Of a stretch of DNA of 64,000 nucleotides, positions 49,055-61,004 are shown piece by piece; positions within the stretch are counted from its first letter, which is position 1; every line of letters starts with the position of its first letter. The notes under the pieces were generated by a model. The model was not told where the DNA came from. It searched no databases and was given only the letters and a program-made list of their open reading frames with translations. Origin of the DNA: Spongilla lacustris (lineage: Eukaryota > Porifera > Demospongiae > Spongillida > Spongillidae). The stretch lies in the NCBI GenBank assembly GCA_949361645.1, contig OX442422.1, positions 6,729,534 through 6,793,533 of the forward strand, read 5' to 3'. A program made the position numbers and the translations under genes.

Positions 49055-50557
49055 ATAACAACACTAGAATAAACTGTATCACTGTTCTTCACATCTTCAT
49101 CCTCACTTTGGCCCTGTTCCCATTCAAAAGTATGTCCACACACCACCACACTGATTGCAATCTGTATTTATTTATTTATTGTAAGTGTGTGCTTAAAATA
49201 CAACCATCAGAGTCTTTGCACAGTCCTTCCAGCTCTGATAGACAGAAGATTCCTATGTCTTCGTGATGAACCATTGCTATTTTGTTGAAAGGTGCCTTTA
49301 TGTGAAGTGGATCAGCTATGTTCTGGACTTAAGCCTTGAGGGAGCTGTTCGAAGAACACCATGCATGCAGATGGATTATGGCCTATTGCTTGTGGATGCA
49401 AGAAATGCATTAAATTCATTGAACAGGCTGTTAATTGCACAAAACGGAATTCTTGTATTCAATGGTTGGTTCCTATTTATGTGGTTATGCCACTCTTGAT
49501 TGAGTTGGAAGACGACAAGATAAAGAATGCATTGGTCAAGGAGATTCTCTATCCATGTTACTGTACACAGCCGCAGCTATACCACATATTAAGTCACTGT
49601 CTAATGGATCCAAAAATTGGCAAGCTGACGACTCCTAATGGACAGCAAAACTTACCCACCTACGTGAATGGTTTGACAAACTATGTGAACATGGTCCAAA
49701 ATTAATTTAAGAAAAGGTGGCCTGGCGATCCAATGCCATAATGAAATACAGGATGCAAGCATCTCTTGTGTACAGGAGGAAATACGTGTACAGGAGGTAA
49801 TACGTGTACAGGAGGTAATACGTGTACAAGAGGTAATACGTGAGCCAATAGTTCAAGAAGCCAATGATGCATGGGACACACCTTCTCTGGTAGCAGATCT
49901 CAGTGTCCTAAGCGGTTGTCTTGTGTCGTTGACACTGACGCTCCGTCATATTTACACAGGGACGTTGCTTCTATCCTATCATTGGCTGAAGAAGAAAAGA
50001 TGAGGAAATAGAGTGCTCCCGGGTATTATGACGAATGATAATCAAATTTTTTAATATATTGTGTTAAAGGATAAAACAAGTGTTTTATATTGTATGCACA
50101 TGTGTTTCCTACATTTTTTTTTTTAAAAAGGCCTTCTTTGGACCTTCCATTGTAAAGTTACAAGTCGATATGTCGCACCCCCTCGAAAAAATGTTTTATC
50201 AGTCACGTTTTCTTAAGTATTGCAGAAACTACATATCATTTCCAACAATGCAGGGCGGAATAGCTCCCGAAAGTTTCAGCGACTCGATTAATGTCGAAAA
50301 CCTGCGATGCTGAGCGTTCTGGAGCTCGTAGTAGCTGAACGGTAACTAATATCGCTTAATTTGTTGTAAGCAATTTTGAGGTTTGCTTTAAATTTTAGCA
50401 AAAACGACAACCGTATCAAAGCTTCATCATACATTTTTAAACATGGCCTTGACTGTAGATTCTGTTTTTGTTAGTTTCAGCTTAGACATGCAAATAGCCA
50501 GGTAGCTGTATGTCAAAATGTACGACCCGGTAGAGACGCATCTTCCAGGGCTGTCGA
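49055..50557. other. Region with a possible RT relic and a minisatellite
   Basis: Plus-strand frames near 49340-49440 include GLLLVDARNALNSLNR, which resembles the metal-binding motif A region of some reverse transcriptases. A WFDKLCEHGPK piece lies near 49670. The link is weak and no YxDD box was found. Confidence 0.3.
49768..49839. repeat. 18-bp minisatellite, four copies
   Basis: Unit GTGTACAGGAGGTAATAC, with one changed base in the first copy and one in the last. Confidence 0.9.
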
Positions 50558-50761
50558 TTGGCGCGTGCTCAGTCATGTCTTCTCACGAGCACGGTACGTG
50601 GTCGATCAAAGCATGACCCAGCACAAATTCACCACGCGCTGCAAAGCGTTGTATCGGGTGAGAGCCTAAACTCCATTGCAAAGACTGCAGGCATCCCAGA
50701 GGCAACTCTTGAGACATACAAACATCAGCCAACCGACAATTCTGTTATATCATTAGCCTGA
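50558..50761 (+). CDS. Small ORF with psq/CENP-B-type helix-turn-helix
   Basis: 67 codons containing HDPAQIHHALQSVVSGESLN and SIAKTAGIPEATLETY. This is the A-L-x-x-V...G-x-S-x-x-x-I-A...G-I-P-x-x-T-L layout of pipsqueak/CENP-B DNA-binding helices used in pogo-type transposases and domesticated relatives. No DDE domain follows in frame; the transposase relic 1 kb downstream belongs to a different family. It is probably a transposon remnant, possibly the first exon of a gene. Confidence 0.5.
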   Translation: MARAQSCLLTSTVRGRSKHDPAQIHHALQSVVSGESLNSIAKTAGIPEATLETYKHQPTDNSVISLA

Positions 50762-51588
50762 CGTCACTATCACATTAATTGTGTTACTTAGCGGGTATAT
50801 ACTTTACTTTTTTTTCATATGTAAATGTAGATCTATGCAATGCTGGGCTAATGCCGTACGTTCTAGTAGATCTATTTGATGCGATTGCGGGTTGATTGTC
50901 AAAGCAGCTATGTCAACTGTAAACCGATTTTGAATTATGCTTTTATTCGTCATATTAGGTGGACTCAAATTGCACTCGCATTTTCTCTAATATCTTTTAC
51001 GTAATACATATATTTTATACAAATAGACTATACAGTACCTGGTAATTGGTAATCAATTGTATTGGAGCAAATAACAGACACTAAACACCTTTAGCGAGTA
51101 ACTTATATTGCAACTAAGTCCAAAATTCGTCTTAATTACCCCTAGCACTCATAGTGATGCGGCAAAAGCATGACGTGCCCTCATTCACACCTCAAGTTGT
51201 ATCCACTGATGGAGTTTTGGTCCTTGCTGATAAACTTGCAAACAAATAAACATATTCTGAAGAAAAAAAAATGCATAGCAACCATATATGAGTTCATTAT
51301 TATTTTATAATGAGCACTGTGAAAAATAATTTATTTATTTTTTATCATGCTAGGCAATTGTAACTAAGTAATAACCAATCATAAACTGAATCTTAGCATT
51401 ATAAATTGTATTAAATAATTTTATTCATATCAATGCCGCGTCCCACAAGTGTTAAGTTTGTGTTCACATAAACTCTTCGACAAAGGAGCTGCTTTTTTAT
51501 TTTAGGAATAAAACTTACGGGACATAGCGCTAAGCTATTAAACTATGCACATTTGAACATTTTCTACTTGCGTGTGAGCTCCAGGAAT

Positions 51589-52745
51589 ATGCCAAACCAA
51601 TCTAAGCGACAGAGTCAGTTACGCGAAACGCGCGAGGCTAAACGAGCCAAGCTGAGTTCTGATGATACTTTTACAGACTCGCAGCAAGGAAAGTACCATA
51701 GAGCTGGGGTGCTGTGAAAGGATGAAGAGTTAAATCACAATGCCAGAGCTTATGTGACAGAAAATGCAAATCCCAAAGGAAGACCTAACATGACTGCACT
51801 CTCTTTTTGTGCATGGGTGAATGATGACCTTCTACCAAATCATACCCTTCCTCCTGGATTCCCTCGACGAATAAGCATTCCAACTGCTCAGAAGTGGCAG
51901 CATGAATTGGGATTTGATGTACTCAATACACAAGGGAAGTCCATGTACATAGATGGTCATGAAAGGGAAGATGTAGTGGAGTATCGGAAGGTTTTTGTTG
52001 GCAGAATGGCAGAAATTGGATTTCTGAACAAAGGCAATGCACCCACTTCAGAAGCAGCAAACTACATCACCTATTCCAGTCACACAGAGCAACAAAAGAA
52101 CATTGTCCCATTCCATGATGAATCTATATTCACAGTGAATGATGACCAGAAGACTCAATGGGAAACTAAAAACATGTTGGTGATTAAACCCAAGGGAAAG
52201 GGATCAGGAATTATGGTCTCAGACTTTGTAGATGAGCATAATGGATATCTTTGTTTTGTAGATTGTGATGAAAGAAAACATGAAGCACGGGTTCTGATGG
52301 AGTATGGAGCTAACAAAGAACAAGTGATAAGTTCCTTCAACATATGGAAAAGGCTGTTAAAATTGCTGATTTAAAGTATCCTAAGAGTGAGGGGTACAAA
52401 ATCACATGGATATTCGACAATAGCAGCTGTCACAATGCATATTCTCAGGATGCAGTAGTTGCCATGCACATGAATGCCAAATGTGGAGGAAAGCAACCTT
52501 GCATGAGGGATACCATGTGGAAAGGAAAGGTACAGACGCTTGTTAATAATAAAGGAATTCCTAAAGGGCTTATTCAAGTTCTGAAGGAAAGGGGGAAGTA
52601 TAGGGAGAAAATGAAGTTGGCTGAGATGAGAGAGGAAATTGCCACTCATCAGGACTTCCAAGACGAAAAGACTATACAGATGATTCGTAAACTAAACTTA
52701 TATTGTGTGCAGGCCACTGGAATAGGGCACAGCAGACACATTTAA
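51589..52745 (+). pseudogene. Broken DDE-type transposase
   Basis: An ATG at 51589 opens QSQLRETREAKRAKLSS. A TGA at 51715-51717 interrupts, and the same frame continues KDEELNHNARAYVTENANPK, PPGFPRRISIPTAQKW and VPFHDESIFTVNDDQ to 52374. A frameshift near 52335 moves to the frame of 52344-52745 (YPKSEGYKITWIFDNSSCHN, GGKQPCMRDTMW, KGLIQVLKERGKY). FHDE and IFDN are the first two catalytic acid regions of a DDE_3-like superfamily. The third (an ELNPIE-like box) is absent because the 3' end is lost. Inactive as it stands. Confidence 0.7.
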
Positions 52746-53250
52746 AGTCATTTGCAAAATCAAACAAGTGTATAAAAAATGTTGTTTTATACCACCAAAG
52801 GAATATCCTTATGTAAAATGCCACTGTCAGTCACCACACAATCAGAACTGCGGATGTTATTCGAGAAGGGATGATGTATTACAAGAGGGGAAAAAAATTA
52901 AGATGAAAAGAATACATGTACAAATGTAATGGCTTCATTTAATTGATCTCCCCTTCACCGAATCACGAGTCATGACAGTCAGGAACAGAGGGATCAGTAC
53001 TGCAGCACACCACACAGTAGAATATGAACAGATCATGTTCACGCCGATTTCAATACTGAACCCATAATTGAAGTAAGTATCTTCCAGAAGAAGGACGTTG
53101 TAAAATAAACCATCACAAAATTTCAAATAGTGACATCGCTATCTGTATTTCGTGGGACGTACAGGTAGCTATAGCTATATAGAAGAAGCTCTGTAACAAG
53201 ATGGATGTGCAATACACCATCAAAACCTTGCACAATACAATTATCTCAAG
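52746..53250. other. Spacer before the tandem array
   Basis: No supported gene. A 63-codon minus-strand frame at 52935-53126 includes a hydrophobic stretch (WCAAVLIPLFLTVM) but has no recognised family or splice partners. Confidence 0.4.
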
Positions 53251-53456
53251 TGTACTCCTGCACTCCATCATCCACTGGAGACTGTGGCCCATACATGCAA
53301 GCAGTAGACAGTGACCTCAGTGAGGCCATGTGCACTACATCAGTGTTAGTGTCACTTCCAACCCAGAGATCAGTGGACTGGTGGTAGAGTGCAGGGATTA
53401 CTCCACAGAGGAAGAGGCTGGATTGTTGGTGGGCAATTCCACCATCAATACATTAG
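53251..53456 (+). pseudogene. Ig-like exon A, left parent of the array
   Basis: Begins after a CTCAAG acceptor in phase 1 and ends at a GTATAT donor in phase 1, the symmetric phase usual for extracellular modules. It reads YSCTPSSTGDCGPYMQAVDS, then ISGLVVECRDYSTEEEAGLL and NSTINTL. Compared with exon B it lacks one base after SVL, so the frame breaks in the middle. The left 40 bases are diverged from all other copies; the right part equals the copies in units 2-4. Confidence 0.6.
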
Positions 53457-55751
53457 GTATATATGTATACTTGTATATCGCCGTACTTAGCTGCATGCGT
53501 ATAGTAAGGCCCACCTTCCTCCGTTGGCGGGGACACACCAAAACTACCAGTGACTTGATCGTCAGTGTTAGCAGGGGTTTTGGATGGTGGGCAATCCTGA
53601 GAAAGTAAGTGAGCGTGTGTCCTTGACAATTTTTCTGCGAGGACGTGGAGGAGCAGCTGCAGTCTGCATCATCCAGCATTTCTCGTGCTGAAAAAGGAGC
53701 AGGAAAGGAGGCCCTATCACGCGCTAAAAACGCTGTGGAACAAGGTTGGAGCTTCTCTCCCGCAGGAAGAAGCTCATCAAGCTTGCCGATCGCTCCGAGG
53801 CCGGTTGGGCCCTCTTAGAGGAGTATGTCGAGGACGACCTCGCCGAAGATTTCGAAGACGAGAGACGGATCGAAAAGGCGGAACGTGCGGCGGAGAGGAA
53901 GATCGCTAAGCGAAAGCGGGACGCCACCACGACGAGGACGGCGGTGCGGCATAATGAGCGGACAGAGCCGCTGCTTCCTGACGGCAAGCGCCTGCACAAG
54001 GCAAAAGAGCCTACCGCACTGGTACCATTCGCGGCGTCCACACCAGGAGCCTGCCACCAATGTGGTGAATTCGGCCATTGGAGGCGCGAATGCCCTAAAC
54101 GGGTGGCCACAGGTACAACGTATCCTTTATTACATGTAGTGAGTAAAAATGCGGAGTATACAGAGGACACGTGTTCAGGTGTCAAGGGTGTATGTAAGGG
54201 GAATGAAGGTGTTGATTTACAGAAAGGTGACATTTTATTGCCACCCCATGGTGTGTATCCTACTGTCAAGGGTAGACTGCATAATTGCATTACTTTTTGG
54301 AGGGAAGAGTTATGTGCCCCTCCCTGGGTGTTGGATATGCTTAAACAGGGTTATGTGTTGCCATTCACCTCAGTACCTACACCATATTTTCGTCCCAACC
54401 AACATTCCGCTCATGCCGAGGCTGAGTTTGTTGATAATGCAGTTGCTGAGCTTGTAGCAGGGGGTTATGTTAAGAAGCCCATTGTCTGCAGCCCACTTTC
54501 AGTGGTGGCCAATGGGGTAGGAAAGAAGCGGTTGGTAGTCAACCTGAGGCATGTAAACTGCTATCTTATGGTACAGAAATTTAAGTATGAAGATTTGCGT
54601 GTGGCTATGTTGATGTTTAAACCAGGTGAGTGGATGTTTTCATTTGACCTGAAATCAGGGTACCATCATGTTGATATATATGAAAGTCATCAGACATTCT
54701 TAGGTTTTGAGTGGGGGTCACAATTTTATGTGTTCACTGTGTTGCCTTTTGGCTTGTCCACAGCACCATATGTTTTCACTAAATTGCTGCGTCCATTGGT
54801 ATGCTTGTGGCGTGGTAAGGGATGTAAGGCTATCCTCTATTTGGATGATGGCATTTGTGCAGTGGAAAGGGAAAGGGAAGCTGTGAGGGTTAGTACATGG
54901 GTGAGGGATACTTTGGAAAAAGAAGGTTTTGTGGCTAATGAGGCTAAGTGTACATGGACACCAACCCATAAGCTTCAGTGGTTGGGTTTCAATATTGACC
55001 TGGAACAGGGTGAACTATCTGTGCCTGAAACGAAGTTAAGCATGCTTAAAAGTTTGCTGCGATGTGCAGTGACTTGGCAGTGCATTTCCACAAGGAGCCT
55101 TGCCAGCATAATTGGCAGGATTATATCTATGGGTTTGGCCTTAGGTCCAGTTGCAAGATTTATGACCAGAAGCCTATATGCGATGTTAGAGTCATGGGAA
55201 GCATGATGCGATATGCTAGCTGTCACACAGGACGGTCAAATGGAATTAGATTTCTGGGCAAAATGTATTGAGTCATACAATGGGCAGCCGATTTGGCGAG
55301 GTCCTTCAGCAGTTAGTGTGGCATATTCAGATGCTAGCGATACTGGATATGGCGGATATACAGTAATGCATGGTATGCATGCTGTTGGAAGGCACACGAA
55401 GCTAAACAGAGTTCAATCTGGCGGAAATTAGTAGCAGTTGCCAGGGTAATGGAATCAATTGCCACTAAGTTAGGGGGCACAAGGGTACGTTGGTTTATGG
55501 ATAACCAAAATGTGGTTCGCAAATTGCAAGTGGGTAGTGGGAAAGCTCACTTGCAAGTGGAAGCACTTAGGGCGTTTGAATTATGTGTTCAACATCAGAT
55601 ACACTTAGAGCCGGAGTGGGTGCCCAGGGAGGAGAATCAGTTAGCTGACTATTTAAGCCGCATTGTTGACTATGTCGATGATTGGTATTTAAACCCCAAT
55701 ATATTTACCATGGTAGACAGATTAGTCCAACAACTCAAACAACATGCATAA
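53457..55751 (+). mobile_element. DIRS-like retroelement fragment, unit 1
   Basis: A gag-like start (EDVEEQLQSASSSISRAEKG, about 53640-53740) shifts frame near 53740 into 53746-55206 (KLIKLADRSEAGW, CHQCGEFGHWRRECP zinc knuckle). RT follows: RLVVNLRHVN, FSFDLKSGYHHV, LPFGLSTAPYVF and YLDDG at about 54838. TGA at 55204-55206 interrupts, and the same frame continues MLAVTQDGQMELDFWAKCI and VAYSDASDTGYGG (RNase H first Asp). A frameshift near 55390 leads to the RVRWFMDNQNVV and ENQLADYLSR frame ending at 55751. The tyrosine recombinase and terminal repeats of DIRS elements are absent. Three lesions make it non-functional. Confidence 0.8.
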
Positions 55752-55766
55752 TACAAATACCCCAAG

Positions 55767-55972
55767 TTTACCCTTGCACTTCATCATCCACTGGTGCCTG
55801 CAATCCATACATGCAAGCAGTAGACAGTGACCTCAGTGAGGCCATGTGCACTACATCAGTGTTAGTGTCACTTCCAACCCAGAGATCAGTGGACTGGTGG
55901 TAGAGTGCAGGGATTACTCCACAGAGGAAGAGGCTGGATTGTTGGTGGGCAATTCCACCATCAATACATTAG
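55767..55972 (+). pseudogene. Hybrid Ig-like exon (B 5' part, A 3' part), unit 2
   Basis: The first about 40 bases match exon B (TGCAATCCATACATG) and the remainder match exon A, including its one-base deletion. The change falls within the shared CCATACATGCAAGCAGTAG. Confidence 0.75.
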
Positions 55973-58267
55973 GTATATATGTATACTTGTATATCGCCGT
56001 ACTTAGCTGCATGCGTATAGTAAGGCCCACCTTCCTCCGTTGGCGGGGACACACCAAAACTACCAGTGACTTGATCGTCAGTGTTAGCAGGGGTTTTGGA
56101 TGGTGGGCAATCCTGAGAAAGTAAGTGAGCGTGTGTCCTTGACAATTTTTCTGCGAGGACGTGGAGGAGCAGCTGCAGTCTGCATCATCCAGCATTTCTC
56201 GTGCTGAAAAAGGAGCAGGAAAGGAGGCCCTATCACGCGCTAAAAACGCTGTGGAACAAGGTTGGAGCTTCTCTCCCGCAGGAAGAAGCTCATCAAGCTT
56301 GCCGATCGCTCCGAGGCCGGTTGGGCCCTCTTAGAGGAGTATGTCGAGGACGACCTCGCCGAAGATTTCGAAGACGAGAGACGGATCGAAAAGGCGGAAC
56401 GTGCGGCGGAGAGGAAGATCGCTAAGCGAAAGCGGGACGCCACCACGACGAGGACGGCGGTGCGGCATAATGAGCGGACAGAGCCGCTGCTTCCTGACGG
56501 CAAGCGCCTGCACAAGGCAAAAGAGCCTACCGCACTGGTACCATTCGCGGCGTCCACACCAGGAGCCTGCCACCAATGTGGTGAATTCGGCCATTGGAGG
56601 CGCGAATGCCCTAAACGGGTGGCCACAGGTACAACGTATCCTTTATTACATGTAGTGAGTAAAAATGCGGAGTATACAGAGGACACGTGTTCAGGTGTCA
56701 AGGGTGTATGTAAGGGGAATGAAGGTGTTGATTTACAGAAAGGTGACATTTTATTGCCACCCCATGGTGTGTATCCTACTGTCAAGGGTAGACTGCATAA
56801 TTGCATTACTTTTTGGAGGGAAGAGTTATGTGCCCCTCCCTGGGTGTTGGATATGCTTAAACAGGGTTATGTGTTGCCATTCACCTCAGTACCTACACCA
56901 TATTTTCGTCCCAACCAACATTCCGCTCATGCCGAGGCTGAGTTTGTTGATAATGCAGTTGCTGAGCTTGTAGCAGGGGGTTATGTTAAGAAGCCCATTG
57001 TCTGCAGCCCACTTTCAGTGGTGGCCAATGGGGTAGGAAAGAAGCGGTTGGTAGTCAACCTGAGGCATGTAAACTGCTATCTTATGGTACAGAAATTTAA
57101 GTATGAAGATTTGCGTGTGGCTATGTTGATGTTTAAACCAGGTGAGTGGATGTTTTCATTTGACCTGAAATCAGGGTACCATCATGTTGATATATATGAA
57201 AGTCATCAGACATTCTTAGGTTTTGAGTGGGGGTCACAATTTTATGTGTTCACTGTGTTGCCTTTTGGCTTGTCCACAGCACCATATGTTTTCACTAAAT
57301 TGCTGCGTCCATTGGTATGCTTGTGGCGTGGTAAGGGATGTAAGGCTATCCTCTATTTGGATGATGGCATTTGTGCAGTGGAAAGGGAAAGGGAAGCTGT
57401 GAGGGTTAGTACATGGGTGAGGGATACTTTGGAAAAAGAAGGTTTTGTGGCTAATGAGGCTAAGTGTACATGGACACCAACCCATAAGCTTCAGTGGTTG
57501 GGTTTCAATATTGACCTGGAACAGGGTGAACTATCTGTGCCTGAAACGAAGTTAAGCATGCTTAAAAGTTTGCTGCGATGTGCAGTGACTTGGCAGTGCA
57601 TTTCCACAAGGAGCCTTGCCAGCATAATTGGCAGGATTATATCTATGGGTTTGGCCTTAGGTCCAGTTGCAAGATTTATGACCAGAAGCCTATATGCGAT
57701 GTTAGAGTCATGGGAAGCATGATGCGATATGCTAGCTGTCACACAGGACGGTCAAATGGAATTAGATTTCTGGGCAAAATGTATTGAGTCATACAATGGG
57801 CAGCCGATTTGGCGAGGTCCTTCAGCAGTTAGTGTGGCATATTCAGATGCTAGCGATACTGGATATGGCGGATATACAGTAATGCATGGTATGCATGCTG
57901 TTGGAAGGCGCACGAAGCTAAACAGAGTTCAATCTGGCGGAAATTAGTAGCAGTTGCCAGGGTAATGGAATCAATTGCCACTAAGTTAGGGGGCACAAGG
58001 GTACGTTGGTTTATGGATAACCAAAATGTGGTTCGCAAATTGCAAGTGGGTAGTGGGAAAGCTCACTTGCAAGTGGAAGCACTTAGGGCGTTTGAATTAT
58101 GTGTTCAACATCAGATACACTTAGAGCCGGAGTGGGTGCCCAGGGAGGAGAATCAGTTAGCTGACTATTTAAGCCGCATTGTTGACTATGTCGATGATTG
58201 GTATTTAAACCCCAATATATTTACCATGGTAGACAGATTAGTCCAACAACTCAAACAACATGCATAA
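55973..58267 (+). mobile_element. DIRS-like fragment, unit 2
   Basis: Same lesions and same 486-codon frame (56262-57722) as unit 1. It differs at the base corresponding to 55393 (Arg instead of His codon in that frame). Confidence 0.8.
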
Positions 58268-58282
58268 TACAAATACCCCAAG

Positions 58283-58488
58283 TTTACCCTTGCACTTCAT
58301 CATCCACTGGTGCCTGCAATCCATACATGCAAGCAGTAGACAGTGACCTCAGTGAGGCCATGTGCACTACATCAGTGTTAGTGTCACTTCCAACCCAGAG
58401 ATCTGTGGACTGGTGGTAGAGTGCAGGGATTACTCCACAGAGGAAGAGGCTGGATTGTTGGTGGGCAATTCCACCATCAATACATTAG
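58283..58488 (+). pseudogene. Hybrid Ig-like exon, unit 3
   Basis: As in unit 2, with one private substitution at 58404 (Cys for Ser, PEICGL). Confidence 0.75.
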
Positions 58489-60783
58489 GTATATATGTAT
58501 ACTTGTATATCGCCGTACTTAGCTGCATGCGTATAGTAAGGCCCACCTTCCTCCGTTGGCGGGGACACACCAAAACTACCAGTGACTTGATCGTCAGTGT
58601 TAGCAGGGGTTTTGGATGGTGGGCAATCCTGAGAAAGTAAGTGAGCGTGTGTCCTTGACAATTTTTCTGCGAGGACGTGGAGGAGCAGCTGCAGTCTGCA
58701 TCATCCAGCATTTCTCGTGCTGAAAAAGGAGCAGGAAAGGAGGCCCTATCACGCGCTAAAAACGCTGTGGAACAAGGTTGGAGCTTCTCTCCCGCAGGAA
58801 GAAGCTCATCAAGCTTGCCGATCGCTCCGAGGCCGGTTGGGCCCTCTTAGAGGAGTATGTCGAGGACGACCTCGCCGAAGATTTCGAAGACGAGAGACGG
58901 ATCGAAAAGGCGGAACGTGCGGCGGAGAGGAAGATCGCTAAGCGAAAGCGGGACGCCACCACGACGAGGACGGCGGTGCGGCATAATGAGCGGACAGAGC
59001 CGCTGCTTCCTGACGGCAAGCGCCTGCACAAGGCAAAAGAGCCTACCGCACTGGTACCATTCGCGGCGTCCACACCAGGAGCCTGCCACCAATGTGGTGA
59101 ATTCGGCCATTGGAGGCGCGAATGCCCTAAACGGGTGGCCACAGGTACAACGTATCCTTTATTACATGTAGTGAGTAAAAATGCGGAGTATACAGAGGAC
59201 ACGTGTTCAGGTGTCAAGGGTGTATGTAAGGGGAATGAAGGTGTTGATTTACAGAAAGGTGACATTTTATTGCCACCCCATGGTGTGTATCCTACTGTCA
59301 AGGGTAGACTGCATAATTGCATTACTTTTTGGAGGGAAGAGTTATGTGCCCCTCCCTGGGTGTTGGATATGCTTAAACAGGGTTATGTGTTGCCATTCAC
59401 CTCAGTACCTACACCATATTTTCGTCCCAACCAACATTCCGCTCATGCCGAGGCTGAGTTTGTTGATAATGCAGTTGCTGAGCTTGTAGCAGGGGGTTAT
59501 GTTAAGAAGCCCATTGTCTGCAGCCCACTTTCAGTGGTGGCCAATGGGGTAGGAAAGAAGCGGTTGGTAGTCAACCTGAGGCATGTAAACTGCTATCTTA
59601 TGGTACAGAAATTTAAGTATGAAGATTTGCGTGTGGCTATGTTGATGTTTAAACCAGGTGAGTGGATGTTTTCATTTGACCTGAAATCAGGGTACCATCA
59701 TGTTGATATATATGAAAGTCATCAGACATTCTTAGGTTTTGAGTGGGGGTCACAATTTTATGTGTTCACTGTGTTGCCTTTTGGCTTGTCCACAGCACCA
59801 TATGTTTTCACTAAATTGCTGCGTCCATTGGTATGCTTGTGGCGTGGTAAGGGATGTAAGGCTATCCTCTATTTGGATGATGGCATTTGTGCAGTGGAAA
59901 GGGAAAGGGAAGCTGTGAGGGTTAGTACATGGGTGAGGGATACTTTGGAAAAAGAAGGTTTTGTGGCTAATGAGGCTAAGTGTACATGGACACCAACCCA
60001 TAAGCTTCAGTGGTTGGGTTTCAATATTGACCTGGAACAGGGTGAACTATCTGTGCCTGAAACGAAGTTAAGCATGCTTAAAAGTTTGCTGCGATGTGCA
60101 GTGACTTGGCAGTGCATTTCCACAAGGAGCCTTGCCAGCATAATTGGCAGGATTATATCTATGGGTTTGGCCTTAGGTCCAGTTGCAAGATTTATGACCA
60201 GAAGCCTATATGCGATGTTAGAGTCATGGGAAGCATGATGCGATATGCTAGCTGTCACACAGGACGGTCAAATGGAATTAGATTTCTGGGCAAAATGTAT
60301 TGAGTCATACAATGGGCAGCCGATTTGGCGAGGTCCTTCAGCAGTTAGTGTGGCATATTCAGATGCTAGCGATACTGGATATGGCGGATATACAGTAATG
60401 CATGGTATGCATGCTGTTGGAAGGCGCACGAAGCTAAACAGAGTTCAATCTGGCGGAAATTAGTAGCAGTTGCCAGGGTAATGGAATCAATTGCCACTAA
60501 GTTAGGGGGCACAAGGGTACGTTGGTTTATGGATAACCAAAATGTGGTTCGCAAATTGCAAGTGGGTAGTGGGAAAGCTCACTTGCAAGTGGAAGCACTT
60601 AGGGCGTTTGAATTATGTGTTCAACATCAGATACACTTAGAGCCGGAGTGGGTGCCCAGGGAGGAGAATCAGTTAGCTGACTATTTAAGCCGCATTGTTG
60701 ACTATGTCGATGATTGGTATTTAAACCCCAATATATTTACCATGGTAGACAGATTAGTCCAACAACTCAAACAACATGCATAA
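58489..60783 (+). mobile_element. DIRS-like fragment, unit 3
   Basis: RT frame 58778-60238, identical in protein to unit 1, with the same TGA and frameshifts. Confidence 0.8.
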
Positions 60784-60798
60784 TACAAATACCCCAAG

Positions 60799-61004
60799 TT
60801 TACCCTTGCACTTCATCATCCACTGGTGCCTGCAATCCATACATGCAAGCAGTAGACAGTGACCTCAGTGAGGCCATGTGCACTACATCAGTGTTAGTGT
60901 CACTTCCAACCCAGAGATCAGTGGACTGGTGGTAGAGTGCAGGGATTACTCCACAGAGGAAGAGGCTGGATTGTTGGTGGGCAATTCCACCATCAATACA
61001 TTAG
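60799..61004 (+). pseudogene. Hybrid Ig-like exon, unit 4
   Basis: Same B/A hybrid structure as unit 2 and no private change seen. Confidence 0.75.

Noticed and set aside
53724..54290. 188-codon minus-strand frame repeated four times
   Set aside because: It is the antisense shadow of the gag/RT frame, with no independent motif.
55204..55206. TGA as selenocysteine or programmed readthrough in the RT
   Set aside because: No selenocysteine context. The position fits a Trp-to-stop change, and two frameshifts in the same element point to decay.
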